Of a DNA stretch of 64,000 bases, positions 56,044 through 64,000 are shown in pieces (the first letter of the stretch is position 1; each line of letters starts with the position of its first letter). The position numbers and the translations under genes were made by a program. Source of the stretch: Mucilaginibacter sp. L196. Its GTDB lineage: Bacteria > Bacteroidota > Bacteroidia > Sphingobacteriales > Sphingobacteriaceae. Below the pieces are notes generated by a model, which saw only the letters and a list, made by a program, of their open reading frames with translations, had not been told where the DNA came from and ran no database searches. The stretch spans positions 1,312,484 to 1,376,483 of the forward strand of contig NZ_LMUO01000019.1 in NCBI RefSeq assembly GCF_009765905.1, given 5' to 3'.

Positions 56044-56128
56044 TGTTTAAGGTTTTAGATTGTGGTTTAGTTTTTATTGAGTACTAAATTAGTTTTTTTT
56101 TTATCTTTTTAGAATATTTTAAAAAAAA

Positions 56129-57043
56129 TTAATTAAAAGATTCACCAGCCTGTATTCCTATTGAAGCAAACTTGTTTCCTGAGAATATACCTTCGGCAGT
56201 TTGTAAAACATTCAATTTCAAATATTCATTATTTTTACAAGCCACATATATACCATTAGCTGTATCGCTATAAACAATTGTTCCGGGAAGCGAGGCTGCG
56301 GCACCATTAACTGTTGCTTTTGCAACCTCTAAAACCCTAATCATTTGCCCCCTGAAACTAGTTATAGCCCCTCCTATTTCAGTATTACAGGCATTTGTGA
56401 GATTTTCAATCTCGCTTGCTGTATTTTTGTCCCAATAAATTGTAAAATCTTTAGGTTCTGGCCTTGGATGATAGCTTTGGGTTGGAGTTAAGGTTAATGG
56501 CTGCTCTATCTTAATTTTACTTATAAATTCCTGTATAAGATTCACCGAAAAAACACTCAGCTTTGCTGAATATAATCCTTGCGTTTCTCCGGGTAAAATG
56601 GCTATTTCTTGCTGTATAAAAACCGGGCCGGTATCAAAATTTTCATCCATGTGATGGATGCTTATACCTCCTTTTTTTTCACCATTTTTTATTTGCCAAA
56701 ATACCGGGAATGGCCCCATATATGCCGGCAGCAAACTATAATGCACATTATAAAACCCATAAACAGGAATTGAAAACAAATCTGCGGGTATTTTATATGA
56801 AAATGTATATGCTATCACTAAGTCTGGCTCTTGTTGTGTAAGCCACTCTTTAAATGAGGTTTTTAAATCCTCTTTTGCAAACCGTTTGTAAGGTATGTTA
56901 TTAAACGTAGCTGCATTTTCAACCTGTAAATTATGTTCGTGCACAACATCAGGCATTACTACAGCTTTTAATAATTGTTTAGATGCTAAAAAGCTTATTG
57001 CAGGAATCGCATAAACATGGTTTGCTAAAAGTATAATCTTCAT
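56129..57043 (-). CDS. Formyltransferase-family protein (Fmt/PurN-like, not housekeeping Fmt)
   Basis: 304 residues. The N-terminal Rossmann-like formyl-transfer domain carries FYNVHYSLLPAYMGPFPVFW (catalytic Asn99 and His101) and MDENFDTGP (Asp137), matching the N-H-D triad of N10-formyl-THF-dependent transferases. The C-terminal domain (about 200-300) resembles the Fmt C-domain, including IYSDTANGIYVACKNNEYLKL. The N-terminal fold lacks the usual MRIVFMGTPDFA start, so it is probably a specialised formyltransferase acting on a sugar amine or peptide amine. Neighbours are a tail-collar gene and an unknown 173-residue protein. Confidence 0.82.
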   Translation of the reverse strand: MKIILLANHVYAIPAISFLASKQLLKAVVMPDVVHEHNLQVENAATFNNIPYKRFAKEDLKTSFKEWLTQQEPDLVIAYTFSYKIPADLFSIPVYGFYNVHYSLLPAYMGPFPVFWQIKNGEKKGGISIHHMDENFDTGPVFIQQEIAILPGETQGLYSAKLSVFSVNLIQEFISKIKIEQPLTLTPTQSYHPRPEPKDFTIYWDKNTASEIENLTNACNTEIGGAITSFRGQMIRVLEVAKATVNGAAASLPGTIVYSDTANGIYVACKNNEYLKLNVLQTAEGIFSGNKFASIGIQAGESFN

Positions 57044-57063
57044 AAAAGATATTAGAATTCTAA

Positions 57064-57585
57064 TTAATAGATAAGTTGGTCTAACGCTGTTAGAATAGTC
57101 TGTCGTAGTAATTCAAGTGCTGCCACTAATTTTGAATGCTGTTCCCCTACCTTGTTTATTTCGAGCTTTATTTCCTCACGATCAACCCCGCTTTTATCAT
57201 AAAATTCAACAAATGCGTATTCTTTTTCTAAATTCCCCTTTTTATGATCCAGTAAATAAATCTCACATAACAAATCGTCGAATGTTTTTATAAGTAAGTC
57301 ATTTTGGGGTATTTCTACTTGCTGTGAAATTTTTCCTATTAAATTTTTGAACTTAAGAGCAGCAGTTGTATGAGCACAACTTATAGCGACAGATCTAAAA
57401 CTATGATTACAAAACCCTACACGATTAACAATTGGTTCCAATGGTAAATCCATGCTATCGATACCTTCACTCGATCCAACATCTATAATATTCTCATGCC
57501 GTAGTTTGCAATCAAAAGTTTTGTATTGTGCAAGTTGGGTTTTTAAAGCCTGTAAAAGTTCGCTATCTTTCACTGTGATTTGCAT
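57064..57585 (-). CDS. Uncharacterised 173-residue cytosolic protein
   Basis: Not recognised. It has no signal peptide or membrane helix; it is predicted alpha/beta in the first 110 residues (a VGFCNHSFRSVAISCAHTT segment with Cys and His residues) and a helical C-terminus (about 125-173) that looks amphipathic. It lies 20 bp upstream of the formyltransferase gene on the same strand and 53 bp from the divergent hydroxylase gene, so it belongs to the tail-collar cluster. It could be a dedicated chaperone or partner. Confidence 0.65.
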   Translation of the reverse strand: MQITVKDSELLQALKTQLAQYKTFDCKLRHENIIDVGSSEGIDSMDLPLEPIVNRVGFCNHSFRSVAISCAHTTAALKFKNLIGKISQQVEIPQNDLLIKTFDDLLCEIYLLDHKKGNLEKEYAFVEFYDKSGVDREEIKLEINKVGEQHSKLVAALELLRQTILTALDQLIY

Positions 57586-57638
57586 AAAGGATTAGTGCTA
57601 TAAATATACTGTTCAAAACCTAAATTACTTATTAAAAT

Positions 57639-58355
57639 ATGATTTGTTTTGCTAAGCTTCCTTTAAAAGTATCTATCACAGATATGCAGCACGAAGTAAG
57701 TTCAATAACGGAATCCTGGTATCCTCACCTTAACACTTTTGATTATCAAGGCAATTGGGAGGTGTTATCTTTAAGATCACCCGGAGGCGCGAGTAGTACC
57801 ATTATTCCAGATATTATTAATGGATCTGTGTTTATGGACACCCCACTAATGGCTACGTGCCCTTCAATAAAGAAAATAACGGAGAATTTACTTTGCCCTA
57901 TAATGGCCGTGCGATTATTAAATTTAAAAAGCGGGGCTAAAATCAAACCACATAAAGATAATGAACTGGCTTTTGAAAAAGGTGAAGCGCGTATACATAT
58001 ACCTGTATTTACCAATGATGGAGTTGAGTTTTATGTAGAAGATAATCTGGTAAGAATGAATGAAGGTGAGTGCTGGTATATTAATGCAAACCTTAAGCAT
58101 AGTGTGGTAAACAACGGCAAAAGAGATAGGATTCACCTGGTAATTGATTGCGTTGTAAATGATGGGTTAATTGAATTGTTTGAAAAGGCTGATAAAACAT
58201 CAAGGAATGAAGATTATAATGTAGCCGAAAAAATATTAATTATTGAGGCGCTACGACTTCAGCAAACACCGGTGGCAACAAACCTTGCTACTGAGTTGGA
58301 ATATGAGCTGAACGCATTTCTAAAAAAAAGTATAACAGCATCTAATAAAATATAA
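57639..58355 (+). CDS. Aspartyl/asparaginyl beta-hydroxylase-family protein
   Basis: 238 residues. The 2-oxoglutarate/iron core is visible: LKSGAKIKPHKDN (His105, with Asp107), then HIPVFTNDGVEFYVE, GECWYINANLKHSVVN (His154) and RDRIHLVIDC (Arg164 for 2-oxoglutarate). This fits the AspH-type beta-hydroxylases of Asp/Asn side chains. N-terminal 40 residues show the usual WYPHL region. Start codon of the sulfotransferase follows the stop by 1 bp, indicating coupled translation. Substrate unknown; a hydroxyl made here could be sulfated by the neighbour (inference). Confidence 0.85.
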   Translation: MICFAKLPLKVSITDMQHEVSSITESWYPHLNTFDYQGNWEVLSLRSPGGASSTIIPDIINGSVFMDTPLMATCPSIKKITENLLCPIMAVRLLNLKSGAKIKPHKDNELAFEKGEARIHIPVFTNDGVEFYVEDNLVRMNEGECWYINANLKHSVVNNGKRDRIHLVIDCVVNDGLIELFEKADKTSRNEDYNVAEKILIIEALRLQQTPVATNLATELEYELNAFLKKSITASNKI

Positions 58356-58356
58356 A

Positions 58357-59349
58357 ATGGACCTCGAACATTTAAATAATTGGTACCCAATAAAATTGTA
58401 TTCAGAAGATAATGAGCTTAAATGCAGATGGAGATATTTTAAGAGCATTGAATTTACAGATCCTTTTTTTAACGAAACTATTTTAAAAGCAAGTTGCCTG
58501 GAAATCAATTCACGCTACTATAGGCCGGTAAGCGATTTGAGCATCTTAACAGAATGGGTAAATGCTATTCATTCTGTTGAACCTACAGTATTTATATTTC
58601 ATATTTCGCGCTGCGGATCTACTTTACTGTCTCAAACACTTGGCTTAAATGATGAACACATCATATTATCTGAAGTTCCTTTTATTGATGACCTCTTAAA
58701 ATTATTGACCATAGATGAATGGTTAATTAATGTAGAATACCAGGCAATTTTAAAAGCGGCAATCGAACTTTATGGAAGAAGTGATAATACAAATAAAAAA
58801 AGACTATTTGTAAAAACCGATAGCTGGCATTTACATTATTTGCCACTATTTAGGCTACTTTATCCATCTACCTTATTCCTACTGTTATTTAGAAAGCCCG
58901 ATGAGGTACTACGTTCCCAACAAAAGAAAAGAGGTATGCATGCGGTACCTGGATTAATCTCAGATAGTATATTGGGTATTCAATCCAATAAAATAAATAT
59001 TGCGAATTTTGATGGGCATATGATTAAAGTGCTTGAATCATATTATGCATCATTAATTAAAATTACCCAAAACGATGATTTATCATTTTTGGCAAATTAC
59101 GATGAAGGTATTGAGCAAATCATAAACAGACTGGCGAGTTATATCAACATTGATATTGATAAAAATTACAGAACCCTTATTCATGAAAGGTGCTTATACA
59201 ATGCTAAATTTCCTGATCAGGTATTTAAAGAAGAACCTTCAAATAAAGAAGTATTACCTGATCTAACAAAAGCATTTATTTTATACACCGAACTTGAAAA
59301 AATCAGGAGTTTGCAAATTTTCAAAATCAATAGTAATATTGAGGCCTAA
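58357..59349 (+). CDS. Sulfotransferase-family protein
   Basis: 330 residues. The PAPS 5'-phosphosulfate loop HISRCGSTLLSQTL lies at about 82-95. A Ser/Arg-containing 3'-phosphate-binding segment (LFLLLFRKPDEVLRSQQKK) follows near 175-190. It transfers sulfate from PAPS to a hydroxyl or amine. Translationally coupled to the hydroxylase gene; in a cluster with formyltransferase, methyltransferase and tail-collar genes. Cytosolic. The acceptor is unknown. Confidence 0.85.
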   Translation: MDLEHLNNWYPIKLYSEDNELKCRWRYFKSIEFTDPFFNETILKASCLEINSRYYRPVSDLSILTEWVNAIHSVEPTVFIFHISRCGSTLLSQTLGLNDEHIILSEVPFIDDLLKLLTIDEWLINVEYQAILKAAIELYGRSDNTNKKRLFVKTDSWHLHYLPLFRLLYPSTLFLLLFRKPDEVLRSQQKKRGMHAVPGLISDSILGIQSNKINIANFDGHMIKVLESYYASLIKITQNDDLSFLANYDEGIEQIINRLASYINIDIDKNYRTLIHERCLYNAKFPDQVFKEEPSNKEVLPDLTKAFILYTELEKIRSLQIFKINSNIEA

Positions 59350-59364
59350 AACCTTATTAAAAGC

Positions 59365-59571
59365 ATGAACGAACTTACAGCCAAAATACGCTGTTTTCTG
59401 CAAGAGATCGGCTTAGTTTATCACCTTGAAAAAATCGAAGAAACACTCTTACTACAGTGGTACGAAATGTGTTACGACAATAAAAATGCTACCCTGTTAA
59501 ATGTAGAACCTTTTCACAAAATGATAAGTTGGATGTGTACACTAAACAAATATGAAGCGATAATTTTGTAA
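59365..59571 (+). CDS. Small hypothetical protein (68 residues)
   Basis: Follows the sulfotransferase stop by 15 bp on the same strand. Reads MNELTAKIRCFLQEIGL; mostly helical with a few Trp/Cys/Met, no signal peptide or known motif. Position and frame suggest a real gene of the same operon, perhaps an adaptor. It was not recognised. Confidence 0.5.
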   Translation: MNELTAKIRCFLQEIGLVYHLEKIEETLLLQWYEMCYDNKNATLLNVEPFHKMISWMCTLNKYEAIIL

Positions 59572-59674
59572 ACGAGTAAGCATTAAACAAAGTCAAATTT
59601 AAAGTACGCTTTGTTTAACTACATAATTTTCATTATTTAGCAGTAGCTATTAAAAAAATCCTATTAATTAACCA

Positions 59675-61714
59675 ATGACTAACCCAAACCGTAAAATTTT
59701 AATTTTAGGTATCATATTATTCGCGATATTAATTGCTGCTTATGCCAACCATTTTAATAACGGATTTCATTTTGATGATTCGCACGCAGTTGTTGATAAT
59801 GTTCATATACGAGATCTGAAGAATATACCCCAATTTTTCACCGATCCTAAAATGTTTAGTGCAGACCCTCTACATTGGGGATTACGCCCGTTAGTTACCA
59901 CCACTTTAGCTATCGACTATTGGATAGGTGGAGGATTATATCCTTTCTATTTCCAGCTTTCTACATTTATTTGGTTTGTATTACTGGGGGTATTGTTGTA
60001 TTTCATGTATAACAACTTACTTAAACGTTCAATTAATCATCCATGGGTTGGTTACATAGCAATTGCGGCAACCGCATGGTATGTTTTAAATACCGCAAAT
60101 GCCGAAACTGTCAACTATATTATTTCCCGTTCCGATGTATTATCAACTTTTTGTATCGTAGCATCATTTCTTATTTATATAGCCTACCCTGCTAAGCGTC
60201 AATGGGGCTTATATATCATTCCTGCTGTTATAGGGGTCTTTGCTAAAGAAACTGTATTAGTATTGGTAATCTTATTATTCTTTTACCTGCTTTTATTTGA
60301 GTATGATTTATCCGTTGGAGATCTTTTCAAATCAAAAAACCTAAAAAAGCTGGGTAAAACATTATTGAACATTTTACCCATATTAACAGCAGTTTTATTA
60401 ACACAGATTTATACACTTTCTAAATCCGGCACCATTGCGGGTATATCAAACCCACTAGTTCCGTATTTACTTACGCAAACATGGATATGGCTGCACTATT
60501 TTATATCATTCTTTTTACCTGTAAATTTAAGTGCAGATAGCGACTGGACCGTTTTAAGTAATCATTTTGATGAAAGAATAATTATTGGTTTGATATTCGT
60601 GATTGCATTAGTTTTAGTTATTTTTAAAACATCTGCCAAAAAGGAAACCAAACCTATTGCTTTTGGTTTAATTTGGTTTGCCGCCGCATTATTGCCTACC
60701 TCCTTGGCTCCTTTTGCCGAAGTAACTAATGACCACAGAATGTTTTTTCCATTTATTGGCCTTTCACTTAGTGTGACAACCTATATCGGTTTATTTTTAT
60801 TTAAAAGTGACAAGCAAATTATCGCAAGTGAAAAATACAGGATATTAATTGGAACCTGCATCTTTTTAGTTTTAGGATTAAACGCCTACGGTATTCATCA
60901 ACGTAATAAAATATGGAATAATGATGAAACATTATGGTACGATGTTACTGTTAAAAGCCCACTGAATGGCAGAGGATTAATGAATTACGGCTTAACACAA
61001 ATGGGAAAAGGGAATTACGCCGTTGCTGATCAATATTTTGAAAAAGCTGCACAGTACCTTCCTTATTATAATACTTTATATATTAATATAGGTATATTAA
61101 AAGGAGCAACAGGTCAATTTATAGAGGCTGATGAAAACTTTAAAAAGGCCATTGCATACAGCCCTAACACTTATGATTCATACGCTTTTTATGCGCGATA
61201 TTTAAAAACAGTGAATCGTGATCCTGAAGCTATACAAATGGCACAAAAGGCTTTACAAATAAATCCATATTCCGTAATTGCATTACAAGCCTTAATGGGC
61301 GCTTATAGCGATTTGGGACAATGGGACAATTTAAGACAAGCAGCTCAACAAACATTATCGGTTTTGCCAAATGACCCTACTGCTGAGAGTTATTTACAAG
61401 CATCCACTAAGCAAAAACCATTGGTAACTAACGCAATTATTGCTAAGCCGTTATCCGCAGCTGATTATATTAATATGAGCGTTACTTATTATAATCAACA
61501 AAACTACCAACGCTGTATTGATGCCTGTAAACTAGCCATTGCTTTAAAACCTGATTATGCAGATGCTTACAGCAATATGGGAGCAGCTTATAATCAGCTA
61601 AAAGAATGGAATAAAGGCATCGAAGCATGTGAAATGGCGCTAAAAATTAATCCGAATCATAAACTAGCCGCAGGTAATTTGCAATGGGCTAAAAAGCAAC
61701 TTAATAATAAGTAA
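59675..61714 (+). CDS. TMTC-like membrane protein with C-terminal TPRs (GT-C fold candidate)
   Basis: 679 residues. About ten hydrophobic segments (residues ~10-400) with an early NHFNNGFHFDDSHAVVDN loop, whose DD pair matches the catalytic acidic motif of TMTC/protein O-mannosyltransferase-like GT-C enzymes. A cluster of TPR repeats follows (about 440-670; ALQINPYSVIALQALMGAY, KPDYADAYSNMGAAYNQLKEW). Bacterial relatives are poorly studied; a polyprenyl-phosphate-sugar-dependent glycosyltransferase for surface proteins is possible. Methyltransferase gene starts 3 bp after the stop. Confidence 0.75.
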   Translation: MTNPNRKILILGIILFAILIAAYANHFNNGFHFDDSHAVVDNVHIRDLKNIPQFFTDPKMFSADPLHWGLRPLVTTTLAIDYWIGGGLYPFYFQLSTFIWFVLLGVLLYFMYNNLLKRSINHPWVGYIAIAATAWYVLNTANAETVNYIISRSDVLSTFCIVASFLIYIAYPAKRQWGLYIIPAVIGVFAKETVLVLVILLFFYLLLFEYDLSVGDLFKSKNLKKLGKTLLNILPILTAVLLTQIYTLSKSGTIAGISNPLVPYLLTQTWIWLHYFISFFLPVNLSADSDWTVLSNHFDERIIIGLIFVIALVLVIFKTSAKKETKPIAFGLIWFAAALLPTSLAPFAEVTNDHRMFFPFIGLSLSVTTYIGLFLFKSDKQIIASEKYRILIGTCIFLVLGLNAYGIHQRNKIWNNDETLWYDVTVKSPLNGRGLMNYGLTQMGKGNYAVADQYFEKAAQYLPYYNTLYINIGILKGATGQFIEADENFKKAIAYSPNTYDSYAFYARYLKTVNRDPEAIQMAQKALQINPYSVIALQALMGAYSDLGQWDNLRQAAQQTLSVLPNDPTAESYLQASTKQKPLVTNAIIAKPLSAADYINMSVTYYNQQNYQRCIDACKLAIALKPDYADAYSNMGAAYNQLKEWNKGIEACEMALKINPNHKLAAGNLQWAKKQLNNK

Positions 61715-61716
61715 CA

Positions 61717-62328
61717 ATGAGCGCCCCAAAAATTGCACAAGGAAAGCCAACTAATGAAAAAAACTATACCGATGGATTATTATTCAGACAATCTGCCTGG
61801 TGGAAAAAGCTTTTTAATGTGCAATATCCATATAAGTATAATATACAAAGCCTGAAACCAGGTTTCGTATTGGATATTGGCTGTGGAATTGGAAGAAACT
61901 TATTACATTTAAATGGTAACGGTATAGGGGTTGATCATAATGCAACTTCAATAGATGTATCAAAAAGTCGTGGTTTAAAGGCATATACTGTAGATGATTT
62001 TTTGAAATCAACATATAATAAACCTGAAACATTTGATTCTATTTTATTAGCCCACGTTGCTGAACATATGACAGGTGATGATTTTATCACGTTATTAAAT
62101 CAATATATCCATCTTTTAAAAAACAATGGAAGAGTTATTGTTATTACCCCTCAAGAAAAGGGATTTAAATCAGACGATACACACATCCAATTTATGGATT
62201 TTGCAACTATTAAAAATTTGCTGAAACAAATTGACTTTAATACAACAAGGCAATATTCATTTCCTTTCCCTCGGGTGATTGGTTACTTTTTTAAATTTAA
62301 TGAGTTTGTAAGCGTAGCAAAAAGATAA
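61717..62328 (+). CDS. Class I SAM-dependent methyltransferase
   Basis: 203 residues. Motif I VLDIGCGIGRNLLHL (about 50-64), motif II-like acidic GVDHNATSI and motif post-I VDDF, then FDSILLAHVAEHMT typical of the Methyltransf_11/23 group. It is coupled to the TMTC-like gene. Small-molecule or glycan target unknown. The last gene of the plus-strand cluster run before the secreted proteins. Confidence 0.88.
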   Translation: MSAPKIAQGKPTNEKNYTDGLLFRQSAWWKKLFNVQYPYKYNIQSLKPGFVLDIGCGIGRNLLHLNGNGIGVDHNATSIDVSKSRGLKAYTVDDFLKSTYNKPETFDSILLAHVAEHMTGDDFITLLNQYIHLLKNNGRVIVITPQEKGFKSDDTHIQFMDFATIKNLLKQIDFNTTRQYSFPFPRVIGYFFKFNEFVSVAKR

Positions 62329-62405
62329 ATTATAGTTCAGAAAAAAATATTTCACTTTATTTTTTTTAATCTATAAAATATTTCTACCTTAATGCCGTTA
62401 AAACA

Positions 62406-62927
62406 ATGACTAAAACCTTTCACAAATTATTACTTGCGCTATGCGTAGTCTTTTTGACTATAAGCACATCCCATGCACAATACATAACCCGTACTGTGGT
62501 ATGCAGTGCTGGCGATACCTATAAAAATGCTGATGTTACCTTAAGTTATGTAGCCGGTGAAGCCATTGGCGGCCTCTTGTATAATACCACCATTAATCCG
62601 CATTTATATTTAACCACCGGTTTTGAACAACCCGACCTCGAAGTTTCACAAGTTTTGGCCGATTTACCAAAGTCACTGGCTATTTTCCCTAACCCCGCAA
62701 ACGGTGGCGTAGTTAAACTAGCCTTTAACCATGTGCCTGATGGTGTTTACACCATTAATGTATTTGATGCTTCAGGTAAGATCCTGCAAAGCCAAACGGT
62801 CGACTACAAAAGCATAAATTATTATTATTTCCCGATAGATATTTCTCACTACGCCGCTGGGATGTACTTTGTACAGGTGGTTAACCCCATGCTTTTCCAT
62901 GGCGAGGTGAAATTGATTAAGTTTTAG
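62406..62927 (+). CDS. Small secreted protein with T9SS type A sorting domain
   Basis: 173 residues with a signal peptide ending near SHAQ (25) and a C-terminal type A sorting domain (from about 90; LAIFPNPANGGVVKLAF, VYTINVFDASGKILQSQTV, AAGMYFVQVV). Such proteins are exported by the type IX secretion system and attached to the cell surface. The N-terminal part (26-85) is a small uncharacterised beta region (VAGEAIGGLLYN). It lies just upstream of a collagen-like protein gene. Confidence 0.88.
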   Translation: MTKTFHKLLLALCVVFLTISTSHAQYITRTVVCSAGDTYKNADVTLSYVAGEAIGGLLYNTTINPHLYLTTGFEQPDLEVSQVLADLPKSLAIFPNPANGGVVKLAFNHVPDGVYTINVFDASGKILQSQTVDYKSINYYYFPIDISHYAAGMYFVQVVNPMLFHGEVKLIKF

Positions 62928-62948
62928 CAAGCCTTATATACACAATAT

Positions 62949-64000
62949 ATGAAAAAACTTTTACTACTGTTAACGCTGTCCTTTTTCGCTATTAGCGGAA
63001 CTGTTATGGCACAATCACAGGCCTTTAAATATCAGGCCATTGTAAGAGGCTCCAATGGGGCATTACTTACCAATAAACAGATCAATATCCGGATATCTAT
63101 CTTGTCGGGATCACCAACAGGGGCTACCGAGTACCAGGAAACGCAAACCGTTACCACGGACGCCTATGGCTTGTTTGCTATTGAGGTGGGGAGCGGTGAT
63201 GTTACCCAGGGCTCGTATGCAGGAATCAAATGGGCAGCCAGTCAAATATATATCCAAACAGAAGTTGACCTGGGATCGGGCTATGTTTTGTTGGGTGCTT
63301 CTAAATTATTAAGTGTTCCTTATGCGATTTATTCCTTTAACCCGGGTGGGCCTAAGGGCGCAACGGGTGCTACCGGGGCGCAGGGTTTACAAGGTGCAAC
63401 TGGCGCTGAAGGGCCACAAGGCATTCAAGGTATTGCAGGTGTACCTGGTTTACCGGGTGCGGTTGGGCCTGTTGGAGCACAGGGAATACAAGGTATAACA
63501 GGGGTAACTGGTGCACTCGGTGTTACAGGGGCTACCGGGGCTCAAGGTATTCAGGGCACAACCGGTGTAACCGGCGCTCAGGGTATCCAAGGAATTACTG
63601 GTAATACTGGCGCACAAGGCATACAGGGCATTCAAGGTATAACCGGCAATACAGGGGCTCAAGGAATCCAAGGAATTACCGGTAATACTGGTGCTCAAGG
63701 CATACAGGGTATAACCGGTGTCACCGGAGCTCAAGGGATACAAGGAACCCAAGGTGTAACGGGAATAACTGGAGCTCAAGGCATACAGGGTATAACCGGT
63801 GTCACCGGTGCTCAAGGGATACAAGGCATTCGAGGTGTAACGGGAATAACAGGTGCTCAAGGAATACAGGGCATTCAAGGTGTAACGGGAATAACTGGTA
63901 TTCAAGGCATTACTGGTAATACCGGAACTCAAGGAGTACAGGGCATACAAGGTGTAACGGGAATAACTGGTATTCAAGGTATTACTGGTAATACCGGAAC
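62949..64000 (+). CDS. Collagen-like triple-helix repeat protein (3' end outside window)
   Basis: 350 codons are visible. Signal peptide ending near VMAQ (22), a globular domain (about 23-128; AFKYQAIVRGSNGALLTNKQINIRI, VPYAIYSF), then an uninterrupted Gly-X-Y tract from about 130 to the window edge, rich in GIQ, GAQ and GIT triplets. Repeats vary in length in DNA multiples of 9 bp. Bacterial collagen-like proteins are surface structural or adhesin proteins. The C-terminus, where a T9SS sorting domain would be expected, is not in the window. Confidence 0.92.
   Translation, partial: MKKLLLLLTLSFFAISGTVMAQSQAFKYQAIVRGSNGALLTNKQINIRISILSGSPTGATEYQETQTVTTDAYGLFAIEVGSGDVTQGSYAGIKWAASQIYIQTEVDLGSGYVLLGASKLLSVPYAIYSFNPGGPKGATGATGAQGLQGATGAEGPQGIQGIAGVPGLPGAVGPVGAQGIQGITGVTGALGVTGATGAQGIQGTTGVTGAQGIQGITGNTGAQGIQGIQGITGNTGAQGIQGITGNTGAQGIQGITGVTGAQGIQGTQGVTGITGAQGIQGITGVTGAQGIQGIRGVTGITGAQGIQGIQGVTGITGIQGITGNTGTQGVQGIQGVTGITGIQGITGNTG

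Noticed and set aside
63450..63977. Long open frame on the minus strand rich in Ser, Tyr and Thr
   Set aside because: It is antisense to the Gly-X-Y collagen tract; GGN-NNN-NNN repeats leave all other frames open. Not a gene.
63340..64000. Regularly repeated blocks resembling a CRISPR array
   Set aside because: Repeats are in-frame coding triplets of varying length with no unique spacers and no cas genes nearby; it is a collagen-like coding region.

Overview
The window comes from a Bacteroidota chromosome, most likely Sphingobacteriaceae (Mucilaginibacter/Pedobacter-like). The evidence is a SusC/SusD pair with glycoside hydrolases, FecI/FecR sigma/anti-sigma genes, TonB-dependent receptors paired with DUF4249 lipoproteins, a type IX secretion sorting domain, TAnnTTTG-like promoters and the absence of Shine-Dalgarno sequences. 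The genus is inference. Gene starts were moved to the first sensible ATG where an upstream extension carried no family signal.

Layout. 0-7.8 kb (mostly minus strand): 5' end of metN, two tRNA-Cys genes, a 112-bp tandem duplication, a Kef-type antiporter, a PhyH-type dioxygenase, and a compact sulfur operon encoding a family 2A encapsulin shell, its cysteine desulfurase cargo, serine acetyltransferase and an SDR. 7.8-15 kb: a TolC/HlyD/MFS tripartite exporter with a divergent AraC regulator, a universal stress protein, a MITE-like palindrome and a luciferase-like oxidoreductase. 15-31 kb: an alpha-mannoside-type polysaccharide utilisation locus (SusC, SusD, DUF3823 lipoprotein, an unassigned hydrolase-like protein, GH92, DUF4965 protein), headed by an unusual membrane-spanning regulator. 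31-34 kb: a frameshifted Hsp70-like gene and an MFS transporter. 34-43 kb: a FecI-type sigma factor and FecR flanked by a TonB receptor/DUF4249 operon and two related surface-repeat proteins. Three of the transcription units here share an exactly spaced two-part promoter (TCAGGGTAA-N12-GTGTC), so the locus looks like a self-contained ECF regulon. 43-48 kb: an UPF1-like helicase, lrp, fbp and pckA (gluconeogenesis).

48.9-62.3 kb is the most unusual accessory region. It holds a full-length LanB-type dehydratase, a LytS/LytTR two-component pair and a 51-residue peptide (53952-54107) with a basic leader, a Gly-Gly and a Thr-rich, Cys-free tail. No LanC cyclase or exporter is visible. Next comes a gene set with no obvious pathway: a cytoplasmic leucine-binding-like protein, a phage tail-collar protein, a formyltransferase, an aspartyl/asparaginyl hydroxylase translationally coupled to a sulfotransferase, a TMTC-like membrane TPR protein and a methyltransferase. 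The window ends in a T9SS-sorted protein and a truncated collagen-like protein.

Best candidates for new biology: the Cys-free LanB peptide and the adjacent tail-collar/hydroxylase/sulfotransferase cluster; the ECF regulon with its STN-domain surface-repeat protein; the transmembrane Kelch/winged-helix regulator; a GH92 whose usual catalytic acid is Gln; and a sequence motif shared by metN, the encapsulin operon and the dioxygenase gene.
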